DNA from: Pollutimonas nitritireducens
Lineage (GTDB): Bacteria; Pseudomonadota; Gammaproteobacteria; Burkholderiales; Burkholderiaceae_B
Direction of reading: 5' to 3'
Length of the DNA stretch: 64,000 bases
Assembly (NCBI RefSeq): GCF_002849615.1
Contig: NZ_PDNV01000006.1
Span: forward strand, 248,001 to 312,000
Within the stretch, counting starts at the first letter, position 1. Every line of letters begins with the position of its first letter. Positions 1-7,891 of this stretch are shown here, piece by piece. Below the pieces are notes generated by a model. That model was given only the letters and a program-made list of their open reading frames with translations. It was not told the DNA's origin and did not search any database. A program made the translations under genes and the position numbers.

Positions 1-525
1 CAACTGGCGGCTTTCACCCAGTCGAGCGGTTACGGTAATCTCGCTGGCGATCCCGATATCCGCAACCAACTACGGGCTGCGCTGCCATCCAGCGCCCAAG
101 ATCTGCTGGATCGTTCCGGCAGTTCAGGCCTGAACGGTGATGTCTCCCGTATTACTGATGATGTCATGGCACCGGTGGACTTCGGAGAAGATCGCCAACA
201 GCTCTCAAAACGCGCACTGAACATTGAAGCCACCGCGAAGGCGATGAGCGAACGTGCTTATGACTCCATGACCCGGCGTCTGGCCAATGTGGATACCCTA
301 CAAGACAAAATCAACCAGACCACCAACCCCAAGGAAATCGCCGAATTACAAGCTCGTATACAGATTGAGCAGGCTAATATCACCGCAGAGCAGACGCGTA
401 TGCAACTGGCTTCCCAGCAACTGGAAGCAGAGCGTCACCTGCTGCAGGCAAGAGCAGAACGGGTATATGGCGGCTGGTTTGGAAACAGATCAGGATCGGG
501 TGACGCCACCGACGCCACAGAGTAG
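1..525 (+). CDS. virB5: VirB5/TrwJ-type T4SS pilus-tip protein, 5' end outside window
   Basis: The open frame runs in from base 1 without a start, so only the C-terminal 174 residues are present. They are rich in Gln and Ala and predicted helical, with a long segment (about residues 90-150) that looks like a coiled coil. This is the usual C-terminal half of VirB5 proteins, minor pilus subunits exported to the periplasm that sit at the pilus tip. The assignment depends mainly on context: it is followed 11 bases later by virB6 and then by virB7-virB11 in the canonical order. An internal ATG at 166 is not the start, because the frame stays open to the window edge. The family is poorly conserved in sequence, so the call is good but not certain. 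Confidence 0.8.
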   Translation, partial: QLAAFTQSSGYGNLAGDPDIRNQLRAALPSSAQDLLDRSGSSGLNGDVSRITDDVMAPVDFGEDRQQLSKRALNIEATAKAMSERAYDSMTRRLANVDTLQDKINQTTNPKEIAELQARIQIEQANITAEQTRMQLASQQLEAERHLLQARAERVYGGWFGNRSGSGDATDATE

Positions 526-536
526 GCCTGAACATT

Positions 537-1487
537 ATGGCCAGTCTCAATCCTCCCGTCGCACCTCCGTCAGCCCCTAGCGACATCGCACAATGGGTGA
601 CAACTCAAACTGAAAGCATCCTGAGCGATGCCGTCAACGGCCCCATGCAGGCGCTGTTCGAAGCACTCATGCCAGTTATTGTGGTGGGACTCACACTCCA
701 GTTTGTCGTGTACGCATTTGCCCTTATGCACGGACAGAGCAATATGACGGTCACAGAGTTCTTTCGCAAAGCAATTCTCGTGGTCATCATTTCGATGATT
801 TTTGGAGCTGGTGGTCTGTATCAGGCCGGCATCGCCAAGGCCATGATTGCACTACCGGATGATGTTACACAGCTGGCACTCGGCACAGGTAACGTGGCCT
901 TGGAAGTAGACAGACTGCAGAATGAAACCAGTGAAGCCTCCAATGCCATGCTCGGTGCGAGTGACCGTCCCTGGTACAACTTCATGCCTTCAACGAAGGA
1001 AGTCCTGGTCAGCATCCTGGCGACACTGTTGCGCATTAATGCCGCCGTGGTAGGCAGCATCATCATGGTGATTGTCGTGGTCTGCAAAGTAGGAATGGCC
1101 CTAGTCGTGGCCGCAGGCCCAATCTTCATTGCCGCCACGTTGTTTGAACCAACCAAGCAGCTTTTCAACAGTTGGGTGTCTCAGGCACTGAACTTCATAT
1201 TCTTGGCCCTGCTCGCGGGCCTTGTCTTTGGCCTCATCCTGCAACTCAATATTCAGCTGATCCGCATGATCGCCGATCAGATAGAAACGGGTGTTTCTGA
1301 CGTTCTCTCGCTGTTCGGAGCCCAAGTGCTGGTTGGCGCAGCAAGCCTTGTAATCATGGTCATGATCCCAGGCCTCGCAGCCGGGCTATCCAATGGCTTC
1401 GGCGCGCAGCTCGGTGTGGGTACCGCTGCCAGAGGGGTGTTTTCCATCATGCGACTGCGCAGCATGATGCGTCCGCGCGCCAAATAG
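537..1487 (+). CDS. virB6: VirB6/TrwI inner-membrane channel protein
   Basis: A 316-residue polytopic membrane protein. Hydrophobic segments lie at about residues 40-60, 75-95, 160-215 (two or three helices with a VAAGPIFIAATLF stretch), 225-250 and 265-285. This is the TrbL/VirB6 layout, and VirB6 lines the inner-membrane part of the type IV secretion channel and contacts DNA during transfer. Length and hydropathy match the family. It starts 11 bases after virB5 and ends in a short basic tail (MRLRSMMRPRAK), as is common for VirB6. It belongs to the operon running through virB11. Confidence 0.9.
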   Translation: MASLNPPVAPPSAPSDIAQWVTTQTESILSDAVNGPMQALFEALMPVIVVGLTLQFVVYAFALMHGQSNMTVTEFFRKAILVVIISMIFGAGGLYQAGIAKAMIALPDDVTQLALGTGNVALEVDRLQNETSEASNAMLGASDRPWYNFMPSTKEVLVSILATLLRINAAVVGSIIMVIVVVCKVGMALVVAAGPIFIAATLFEPTKQLFNSWVSQALNFIFLALLAGLVFGLILQLNIQLIRMIADQIETGVSDVLSLFGAQVLVGAASLVIMVMIPGLAAGLSNGFGAQLGVGTAARGVFSIMRLRSMMRPRAK

Positions 1488-1575
1488 GCAATCTGCCTGT
1501 CGGCCCATGCAGGGCCAATCGAACTGCTTTCCATCCCCAATCCCTCTGCCACTCCGGCAGAAGAGGAGTCCTTCC

Positions 1576-1713
1576 ATGAATAACCTCTTTGCCGCCTTGG
1601 CGCTGGCCGGGCTGCTGGCTGGCTGCGCCTTTCATGCGCCTCAGCCGCCGCAACCCGCCGACACTCCCCGCGTGCCAGTCAATGCCACGCCGCCTCTTTC
1701 CAAAGGAGTCTGA
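1576..1713 (+). CDS. virB7: VirB7/TrwH lipoprotein
   Basis: A 45-residue lipoprotein. A hydrophobic signal ends in the lipobox LLAGC with the lipidated Cys at residue 17. A short Pro-rich mature peptide follows (PQPPQPADTPRVPV). VirB7 anchors the VirB9/VirB10 outer-membrane core of the secretion machine. The open frame extends upstream to 1507, but ATG 1576 follows a good ribosome site (agaggag at 1562-1568) and puts the signal peptide at the N-terminus. The ribosome site of virB8 lies inside the end of this gene, so the two are probably translationally linked. Confidence 0.88.
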   Translation: MNNLFAALALAGLLAGCAFHAPQPPQPADTPRVPVNATPPLSKGV

Positions 1714-1716
1714 CTC

Positions 1717-2403
1717 GTGTCCGCACCCCTCAAATCCGAAGACGTTGCCGCCTACCTGGAGCAGTCGCGCGGCCTGGAGCGTGATCATCTCAGCGAGCTC
1801 GTCAGCAGCCGCAAACGCGCCTGGCAGGTGGCCATCGGCGCTGGTCTCATCGCCTTAGCTTCCGTCGCCGCTGTAGCGGGCCTCACCCCCCTGAAGCAGC
1901 CGCCCGAAATGTATGTGGTCCGCGTGGATAGCGCCACCGGCACCATCGAGCATGTCAGCAGTCTCGGCCAGCCGCTTGAAGACTACGGCCAGCGCATCGC
2001 CAAATATTTTCTGAACACTTACGTGCTGAACTGCGAAGGCTACAGCTGGCAAACGATTCAGGAGCAATTCGACACTTGCGCATTGTTGTCTTCCGCACCC
2101 ATCCAGACGCAATACGGGACACGATTCGAAGGGCAGGAAGCCGTCACGACGCGCCTCGGCACTCAGGGCACAGTCGATGTGCAAGTTCACTCGATCACAC
2201 TGGGTGCCAACCAGGCTGCCATCGTGCGCTTCACCAAGACAGAGCGGGAAGTCACCACGGGCAACATCACCAAGGTTCAGCACCTGATTGCCACCATGGC
2301 GTACCAGTACACCGACGTCCCGCTCACCGAAGAGGTCGCCCGCCTGAATCCGCTGGGCTTTCAGGTGATGCGTTACGACCTCGCTGCCGACCTGTCGCGC
2401 TGA
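1717..2403 (+). CDS. virB8: VirB8/TrwG T4SS inner-membrane assembly factor
   Basis: A 228-residue bitopic protein starting at GTG, with the ribosome site aaaggag at 1701-1707 inside the end of virB7. It has a cytoplasmic N-terminus of about 35 residues, one membrane helix (about residues 36-57, GAGLIALASVAAVAGL) and a periplasmic NTF2-like domain. Length and layout fit the VirB8 family, which nucleates assembly of the secretion complex. It lies three bases after virB7 and 27 bases before virB9. GTG is the only sensible start that keeps the short cytoplasmic tail. Confidence 0.93.
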   Translation: MSAPLKSEDVAAYLEQSRGLERDHLSELVSSRKRAWQVAIGAGLIALASVAAVAGLTPLKQPPEMYVVRVDSATGTIEHVSSLGQPLEDYGQRIAKYFLNTYVLNCEGYSWQTIQEQFDTCALLSSAPIQTQYGTRFEGQEAVTTRLGTQGTVDVQVHSITLGANQAAIVRFTKTEREVTTGNITKVQHLIATMAYQYTDVPLTEEVARLNPLGFQVMRYDLAADLSR

Positions 2404-2430
2404 CACCGACAAGGATCTGAAGGAATTCTT

Positions 2431-3303
2431 ATGTTTAAACACTTCCCCAGTCGGCAGACGCTGGCGCTGTTTCTCTGCTTGGCCGTACCTGCCAGCGCCC
2501 TGGCGCTGGAGACCCCTCGTTCCTCGCGGCTCGACCACCGCGTGCGCTACGTGAATTACAACGAGTCCAATGTCATCCAGTTGGATGCCGTCATCGGCGT
2601 GGCCACCCATATCGTGCTGGAGCCCGGAGAAAACTACGTCTACCACGTCTTTGGCGACAGCCAGGCCTATGCGTTTACGTACAAGAACAATCATCTATTC
2701 TTCAAGCCGACGGCAGAGGACGCCGACACCAACCTCATCGTCGTCACCGACCGGCGCGATTACAGCTTCAGGCTCTCGTACAGCGACAACCGCAATTCAT
2801 CCGCCTTGTACAAACTCGTGATCCGCTATCCAGAGGTTGAAGCCAGGCAACGAACCCAAGCTGCAAAAAAGGCTGCGATTGAACGATCCTTACAGGCCGC
2901 CAGCGCTGACATGAACTGGCAGGCCTACACACGCAGCGGCGATGCAGGCATCGCGCCGGTACACGCCTGGGACGATGGCCGTCAGACCTGGCTGCAGTTT
3001 GCGCCGGAGGCCGACATCCCGGCCGTATACCGCGTCACGCCAGACGGCCAGGAAGTCATCACCAATCATCACATGGCAGATGAACGCACCATGGTGCTTC
3101 ATCGCACTTCTGCCGTATGGCATCTACGCCTGGGCGATCAAGTGCTGGCCATCCATAACGACGCCTACGGCACCACGCCCGTGCCAGCACATACCGGAAC
3201 GGCATCACCAGTAGTCAGACGCAGCATCAAGGGCACTGCTAGGCCTAAAGCGTCCGCTGCGGCACCTACGCCCGCCCTCCGCATACGCGAAGCCACGCAA
3301 TGA
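2431..3303 (+). CDS. virB9: VirB9/TrwF outer-membrane core protein
   Basis: A 290-residue secreted protein. The signal peptide (about residues 9-25, LALFLCLAVPASALA) is followed by a VirB9/CagX-like beta-rich body. The segment at about residues 65-105 reads YVYHVFGDSQAYAFTYKNNHLFF... NLIVVTDRR, typical of the VirB9 N-terminal domain. The C-terminal domain (about residues 165-250, with TWLQFAPEADIPAVY) matches the part that binds VirB7 in the outer membrane. Start ATG 2431 follows aaggaat. Its stop overlaps an upstream ATG of virB10. Confidence 0.95.
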   Translation: MFKHFPSRQTLALFLCLAVPASALALETPRSSRLDHRVRYVNYNESNVIQLDAVIGVATHIVLEPGENYVYHVFGDSQAYAFTYKNNHLFFKPTAEDADTNLIVVTDRRDYSFRLSYSDNRNSSALYKLVIRYPEVEARQRTQAAKKAAIERSLQAASADMNWQAYTRSGDAGIAPVHAWDDGRQTWLQFAPEADIPAVYRVTPDGQEVITNHHMADERTMVLHRTSAVWHLRLGDQVLAIHNDAYGTTPVPAHTGTASPVVRRSIKGTARPKASAAAPTPALRIREATQ

Positions 3304-3314
3304 AGGAACTCCCC

Positions 3315-4448
3315 ATGACGGAAAAAGAACAAGACAAGGCGCAAACAGTAGCCTCGCCAGAGGTGAGCCATAAAGACGCCAACCTTGAGCGGGAAACGCT
3401 AAACCTGGAAGCAACCGGGCGCAGCGCACCCCGCGGTGCCCGCGCTTTTCTCTGGCTCACCATACTGGTCGCTGTGGCGGTTGCGGTCGGTGTGCTCATG
3501 AAGGTCTGGAGCCGCGAACCTGGAGCAAAAACCGGTAGCGGCCTGGAAGCCGATCATAGTGGAATTACCAATCGCCTCAAAGCCCCCAAGGTAGAACGCC
3601 CCGTGCCACCCCCGGCACTGCCGCCTGCGGCTCCCGAGCCAAGGCCGGTGTCCAGTTATAGCGTGCCGCCACCCATGCCCGCAGCACCGCCTCCGGTCAA
3701 TGAGCTTACCCAACGTCGGCTGGCCAGCCCGCTACAGGCAGGTGGTACAGACGGAAGCGGCACGGCTACTAGCCAGTCAAACGGCACCCAAGGCCCTTAT
3801 AGCGATGCTGGCCCCCTAGCCGACAAGTTGCGCCCGCTGGAGCTGGCCCCGTCTGTAGCCGGGCAACTGGGCGACCGAAACTTCCTGCTGACGCAAGGCA
3901 CCATGATCGACTGCACCCTGCAGACGAAACTCGTCAGCACCCAGCCCGGGCTTCTGACATGCCTGGCTACACACGATGTCATGAGCGCCAACGGACAGGT
4001 AAAGCTAATTGATGCCGGCACCAAATTCACAGGCTATCAGTCCGGGGGCATACAGCAGGGTCAGGCCCGCGCCTTTGTGACATGGAACCGACTGGAAACG
4101 CCTACCGGCGTCATCGTGAACATCAGTTCACCCGGCACAGGCCCGCTGGGCGAAGCTGGACTAGACGGCCATATCGACAACCATTTCTGGGAGCGCTTTG
4201 GCAACGCCATCCTGCTTTCTCTGGTGGGCGACTTCGGCAACTGGGCCTCTAATCAGGGGCAATCCGGCAGCAACAACATTCGCTTTGACAACACCGCCGA
4301 GGGTGGTCAGGAAGCGGTCTCAAAGATATTGGAAAAGTCTCTGGACATTCCCCCCACTCTTTACAAGAACCAGGGCGAACGTATCGGCATCATGGTCGCC
4401 CGCGATCTGGACTTCAGTCACGTCTATGAGCTTGAACCCATCCCCTGA
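3315..4448 (+). CDS. virB10: VirB10/TrwE energy-sensing core protein
   Basis: A 377-residue protein: an N-terminal cytoplasmic tail, one membrane helix (about residues 44-62, FLWLTILVAVAVAVGVLM), a long Pro-rich periplasmic linker (about residues 95-135) and a C-terminal TrbI/VirB10 beta-barrel domain. The barrel contains the recognisable GTMIDCTLQTKLVSTQPG and FTGYQSGGIQQGQARAFV stretches. VirB10 spans both membranes and passes the ATPase signal to the outer pore. An ATG at 3300 overlaps virB9, but ATG 3315 has the ribosome site gaagga at 3302-3307 at proper spacing and is preferred. The 3' end overlaps virB11 by 23 bases. Confidence 0.95.
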   Translation: MTEKEQDKAQTVASPEVSHKDANLERETLNLEATGRSAPRGARAFLWLTILVAVAVAVGVLMKVWSREPGAKTGSGLEADHSGITNRLKAPKVERPVPPPALPPAAPEPRPVSSYSVPPPMPAAPPPVNELTQRRLASPLQAGGTDGSGTATSQSNGTQGPYSDAGPLADKLRPLELAPSVAGQLGDRNFLLTQGTMIDCTLQTKLVSTQPGLLTCLATHDVMSANGQVKLIDAGTKFTGYQSGGIQQGQARAFVTWNRLETPTGVIVNISSPGTGPLGEAGLDGHIDNHFWERFGNAILLSLVGDFGNWASNQGQSGSNNIRFDNTAEGGQEAVSKILEKSLDIPPTLYKNQGERIGIMVARDLDFSHVYELEPIP

Positions 4449-5445
4449 ACCGATCCCCTTTGATCGATCCATTGCCGTTCGCACGTTTCTGCGGCCTTTG
4501 TCCAGACACCAGGAAGATCCCAAGGTTACTGAAATCGCCATTGTGCGAGCGGGTGAGCTTTACACGCGCACACGCGGCGCGTGGCAGCTTCACGAATGCC
4601 CCCAACTTTCCTACCCTCACCTGGAAGCCCTGGCCACCGCACTGGCTGCGTACAACCACATGGCGCGCAGCCCCATTCAATCTGTTGTCCTACCGGACGG
4701 TGAGCGCGGCCAGATCGTGCTGCCTCCGGCCTGCATTGACGGCACCCTGGCCATCAATATCCGCAAGCACGCCCAAGTGGCACTCTCCCTGGAGGAACTG
4801 CAGGCACAAGGCGCGTTTGAGGCCACCCACGACGTCGCCGCCCAATATACGTCGGACGGCCTTTCGAAAACCGATCAAGAGCTGATGGCTCTGAAGGATG
4901 CCGGTGACATTCCCGGATTTCTTCTCGCAGCCATTCAGGCCCGCAAGAATCTGGTCATCTCCGGCGCAACAGGATCCGGCAAAACCACCTTTGCGAGATC
5001 GCTGATCGACCGGGTGCCCGTCAATGAACGCCTGGTCACCATCGAGGACGTTCATGAATTGATTCTGCCCCGGCACAGAAACCGTATTCATCTAATGTAC
5101 GGCGGTACACGCGGCCGGGTTTCGGCAACCGAAAGCCTGGCCGCCTGCATGCGCTTGTCGCCAGACCGGATATTCCTTGCCGAACTGCGCGGCCCTGAAA
5201 CCTGGGATTACTTGGCGGCGTTGAATACCGGCCATCCAGGATCAGTCACCACCACGCACGCCAATGGGGCCGCCGATACCTTTGGCCGCCTCGCGATGCT
5301 CATCAAGCAATCGCCCACGGGCGGCAACCTCGATCTGCCAACCATTCAGGCCTTTCTGCGTCAGACCGTAGATATCGTGCTGCATTTCGAGCGGTTTCGG
5401 CTGAAAGAACTCTGGTTTGAACCCAGGCGACAAGTCAACGGCTGA
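4426..5445 (+). CDS. virB11: VirB11/TrwD traffic ATPase
   Basis: A 339-residue hexameric secretion ATPase that drives pilus assembly and substrate transfer at the inner membrane. Walker A GATGSGKT lies at residues 180-187, followed by the Asp box TIEDVHEL, a Walker B-like stretch (SPDRIFLAELRGPE) and the His box TGHPGSVTTTHANG. The open frame extends upstream to 4198, but ATG 4426 inside the end of virB10 gives the normal family length and N-terminus. It is the last gene of the T4SS operon; the plasmid initiator gene begins about 145 bases further on. Confidence 0.96.
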   Translation: MSLNPSPEPIPFDRSIAVRTFLRPLSRHQEDPKVTEIAIVRAGELYTRTRGAWQLHECPQLSYPHLEALATALAAYNHMARSPIQSVVLPDGERGQIVLPPACIDGTLAINIRKHAQVALSLEELQAQGAFEATHDVAAQYTSDGLSKTDQELMALKDAGDIPGFLLAAIQARKNLVISGATGSGKTTFARSLIDRVPVNERLVTIEDVHELILPRHRNRIHLMYGGTRGRVSATESLAACMRLSPDRIFLAELRGPETWDYLAALNTGHPGSVTTTHANGAADTFGRLAMLIKQSPTGGNLDLPTIQAFLRQTVDIVLHFERFRLKELWFEPRRQVNG

Positions 5446-5590
5446 ACCGCAGCTAACGACGCCCTGACGGGCATCCATATTCATCCTCGCGGCCAGATCG
5501 CTGTGCCCGGTCGCATCTACCCCTGAACCCGTGTGAGGCGCTGCACACGTTCCGGGCAGGCCTTGTATGGGTTCGTCTGGAGCCTTACCC

Positions 5591-6508
5591 ATGACCTCAT
5601 CCACACGCCTGCCCTTTCACCAGGCCACTAATCTACTGCGCCTGTCAGCAGCCATGCAACGGGCTCAGCAAAAGGCTACCGAGGCCCTGGCCGCCGCTGC
5701 AGAAAAGCAGGCCTCAACACCGACCCCATTCATGCTGCCGGGTATCAATGAAACGGCCAGAGCCATCCCCAACTACATTGCCCGAAGCGCCATCTTTGCG
5801 CCGGTTCGTCGGGGCTGGCGCGCCCTGCACGATGACACCGTTTTTCTGGAAGGCAGCAGCATCCTGCTCAAAGGCTCCGGCAAACAGTTGAGCGAAGACC
5901 ACGCCGACATCTGGATGCACGCCATGTACTTGCAGACCACGGCCCTGTTGGGCGAAGCGCCAGTTATCAACCGAGCGGATTTCCTGCGCGGCATGGGCAG
6001 GCCCACAGGTGGCAGCGCCTATGAATGGCTGCATGAAGGCATGAAAGACCTGGCCCGCTTCACCCTGTGCATTGAGGCCCGCAGAAAGGATGGCACAGTC
6101 AAATACAGCTACGGCAGACATCCTTCTGCCCGAGTCCTCGCCATGCTTGGCGGCTTTGATTACCACGAACCCACCGGCAGCTATACCCTGTACGCCGATC
6201 CTCGCTGGGCGCAAATCTTCGGCAATCGGGAATATGCCCTGGTGGACTGGGCCAAGCGCCTGCAAATGCGACACGACCTGTCGAAAAGCCTGCAACGCCT
6301 GATCGGCACATCGGCCGATATCCAGCAGAAATACAGCCTAGACATCCTCAAGCAACGCGCCCAATACACCGGTCGCATGCGTGATTTTCGGACTAGTCTG
6401 GAGCGCAGTCTGACGGAGTTGGAAGGCCTGAAAGTGATCGCAGAACCACGCATAGAAACCGCCAAGCGTGGCCACGAACAAGCTGTCTGGACACGTCTGG
6501 ACCGCTAG
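5591..6508 (+). CDS. trfA: TrfA-family plasmid replication initiator
   Basis: A 305-residue initiator of the TrfA family, which binds iterons at the plasmid origin and recruits host DnaA/DnaB. Family-typical stretches include IPNYIARSAIFAPVRRGWR, ALHDDTVFL, GKQLSEDHADIWMHA and RADFLRGMGRPTGGSAYEWLH, followed by winged-helix-like sequence to about residue 250 and a basic helical tail. ATG 5591 is chosen because ctggag at 5577-5582 is well spaced; ATG 5567, eight codons upstream, is possible. The iteron origin begins only nine bases after the stop, an arrangement seen when an initiator lies next to its own origin. Confidence 0.9.
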   Translation: MTSSTRLPFHQATNLLRLSAAMQRAQQKATEALAAAAEKQASTPTPFMLPGINETARAIPNYIARSAIFAPVRRGWRALHDDTVFLEGSSILLKGSGKQLSEDHADIWMHAMYLQTTALLGEAPVINRADFLRGMGRPTGGSAYEWLHEGMKDLARFTLCIEARRKDGTVKYSYGRHPSARVLAMLGGFDYHEPTGSYTLYADPRWAQIFGNREYALVDWAKRLQMRHDLSKSLQRLIGTSADIQQKYSLDILKQRAQYTGRMRDFRTSLERSLTELEGLKVIAEPRIETAKRGHEQAVWTRLDR

Positions 6509-6780
6509 ATTCTCCATCGTCATAACATCGCGCTCGGCTTCCAAAAGCAGCCGATTCCAGGGTCTTTTACAGGCTGTGGATAAGTGCGTTTTACTGTCGT
6601 CATAGCATCGCGCCGACGTCGTCATAAGATCGCGGCTTTTCGTCATAGCATCGCGCTTTCTCGTCATAGCATCGCGCACCATTTCCGGAAACCCGGATGA
6701 ACAGGTCCTTTCCAGCCATCTAAACGCCTTCTACCTTACTTCTACCTTACTTCTACCAACCAAGCCTGTGAATAAGTTTG
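6509..6780. other. oriV: Vegetative origin oriV
   Basis: A 270-bp non-coding stretch after the initiator gene with all the parts of an iteron origin. It contains five iterons (separate entry) and a perfect DnaA box in reverse orientation (TGTGGATAA, 6575-6583). It also has an AT-rich stretch of 11-bp direct repeats TTCTACCTTAC (6729-6739, 6740-6750, partial 6751-6757) and a second DnaA-like site TGTGAATAA (6767-6775). The direct repeats are the likely unwinding element. Inference is from arrangement; no replication data are implied. Confidence 0.85.
6517..6678 (+). repeat. Five 18-bp iterons, consensus TCGTCATAGCATCGCGCT
   Basis: Near-identical 18-bp units start at 6517, 6597, 6619, 6640 and 6661. 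The last four are spaced 21-22 bp, about two helical turns, so the initiator would bind one face of the DNA. The first stands alone 80 bp upstream, with the DnaA box (6575-6583) in between. Unit 1 has AACATCG and unit 3 AAGATCG instead of AGCATCG. They are the presumed binding sites of the TrfA-like protein encoded just upstream. Confidence 0.9.
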
Positions 6781-6816
6781 GCTGTCGGCCTGCCTAATAC
6801 GCACCACCCCGCCTGT

Positions 6817-6832
6817 ACAACTCAGGTTGTCT
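6817..6832 (+). other. Possible oriT hairpin/nick region (tentative)
   Basis: A small hairpin, ACAAC-TCAG-GTTGT (6817-6830), runs directly into TTGTCT (6827-6832). The R388 TrwC nick site is also preceded by a small hairpin and contains TTGTCT. A second hairpin, GCAGCCG-CACAG-CGGCTGC, lies about 20 bases downstream at about 6848-6866. The place, in the non-coding stretch ahead of the stb/traKLM-like genes, fits an origin of transfer. The match is short, so this is only a candidate. Confidence 0.25.
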
Positions 6833-6960
6833 TGAATCGTCACGCTGGGCAGCCGCACAGCGGCTGCATTGGTCAGCAACGGACCACATCCGCTCTTTCG
6901 GGCACTTCCCTCTCTCATTCCCTATCAATGCCCTTCAAACCACAGGGCAAAGGAGACTTC

Positions 6961-7419
6961 ATGCACTCGACTATCGACACCCGCATGCTCGACATAGCCC
7001 AACAAGCTGCCCAATACGGCATTGGCGCCATGAGCCTTGGAGAAGCCCTTACCGCCGCCCTTGTGCTGGATCGCAGCGATTGGCTCCATGAGCGAGGCTA
7101 CAGCATCGCGGAAGCCTTGGATCGCATCGGCCCTGACTGGGCTGCCCGCCTCTCCAATGTGGCCAGGAGATTTCACACTGAGGCGACTCAGGCTACGCGG
7201 CGGTTCTCCTTCGAGATCATCCCTCGCCACTCCGAAATCGGCGGCTACACCCTGCGCCTGCTCGATGGCGGTCGGGAGGTCGGCGGCGGACAGCTCTCCG
7301 CACAAGGCAAGTCGGTCCGGTTCGCTGACGAACAGTCTGCCTATGACGAAGCGCTAGCCGTAGGCTGCTCCTGGCTGGCAGGCAAGCAGACTGAGGTCTT
7401 TCCCGAGCTGTCGCACTGA
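6961..7419 (+). CDS. Hypothetical plasmid protein
   Basis: A 152-residue protein that I do not recognise. ATG 6961 follows a strong ribosome site (aaaggag at 6948-6954); the longer frame from 6778 would run back into the origin region. No signal peptide or membrane helix is visible. The N-terminal half is helical (residues 1-75) and the C-terminal half looks beta-rich (FSFEIIPRHSEIGGYTLRLLDGGREVGGG). It is transcribed toward the stb/tra-like genes, 34 bases upstream of the first of them, and could be part of the same unit. Confidence 0.6.
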   Translation: MHSTIDTRMLDIAQQAAQYGIGAMSLGEALTAALVLDRSDWLHERGYSIAEALDRIGPDWAARLSNVARRFHTEATQATRRFSFEIIPRHSEIGGYTLRLLDGGREVGGGQLSAQGKSVRFADEQSAYDEALAVGCSWLAGKQTEVFPELSH

Positions 7420-7453
7420 GCGACACCGTGTTCACCCCAACCCATGGAAACCT

Positions 7454-7891
7454 ATGAGTGAATCTCCATCCGTAACGCGCTACCGAACAACACTTGCGGC
7501 CCTGGATCCTCGCATCAGCATCGCTGCGCAGCTGCGCGCGCTGTTTCCCTTGATCGAGACTGACCTGGCTGCCGGCGTTCCACATGCTGCCGTGCTGGAC
7601 GATCTGGCTGCAGCAGGTCTGACGGTACAACGCAGCACCTACGCCATCACGCTGTACCGCTGGCGCAAGGCCCAGCGACCAGCAGCCAGCCCACCAGCTT
7701 CATCAGCGAAGCCGTCCTCACCCCCACCGGCACTTGATGCTATCCAGGGCCGACCGCGCAACATCCAGACACCCGGCGATTTGCGCAAGATTCGCGACAT
7801 GCAGATAGACCTGGAGGCTTTGCGCCGTGAGGGCCTGGCCAATCGTACTCAACCTGCTGACAGCAACCCCACCAAAAGGAATGAACCATGA
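7454..7891 (+). CDS. StbA/TraK-like DNA-binding protein (tentative)
   Basis: A 145-residue protein. The N-terminal domain of about 75 residues contains a helix-turn-helix-like stretch (LDDLAAAGLTVQRSTYAITLYRWRK, about residues 43-67), and a Pro/Ala-rich linker leads to a short helical tail. It is the first of three overlapping or close genes of 145, 235 and 144 residues. These match in size and order RP4 TraK-TraL-TraM and R388 StbA-StbB-StbC, whose first member binds DNA near oriT. The stop overlaps the next start (ATGA). Function is inferred from position, size and the predicted fold, not from a clear sequence match. Confidence 0.55.
   Translation: MSESPSVTRYRTTLAALDPRISIAAQLRALFPLIETDLAAGVPHAAVLDDLAAAGLTVQRSTYAITLYRWRKAQRPAASPPASSAKPSSPPPALDAIQGRPRNIQTPGDLRKIRDMQIDLEALRREGLANRTQPADSNPTKRNEP

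Noticed and set aside
6338-6682. Leftward open frame reading MTRKRDAMTKSRDLMTTS
   Set aside because: It is a read-through of the iterons and the end of the initiator gene; the repeats in it follow the iteron period, so it is not a gene.
6796-6805. Reverse-strand GGTGCGTATT, identical to part of the R388 oriT
   Set aside because: No GCACC arm to form the R388 hairpin and the following bases differ from TTGTCT; too short to support a nick site here.
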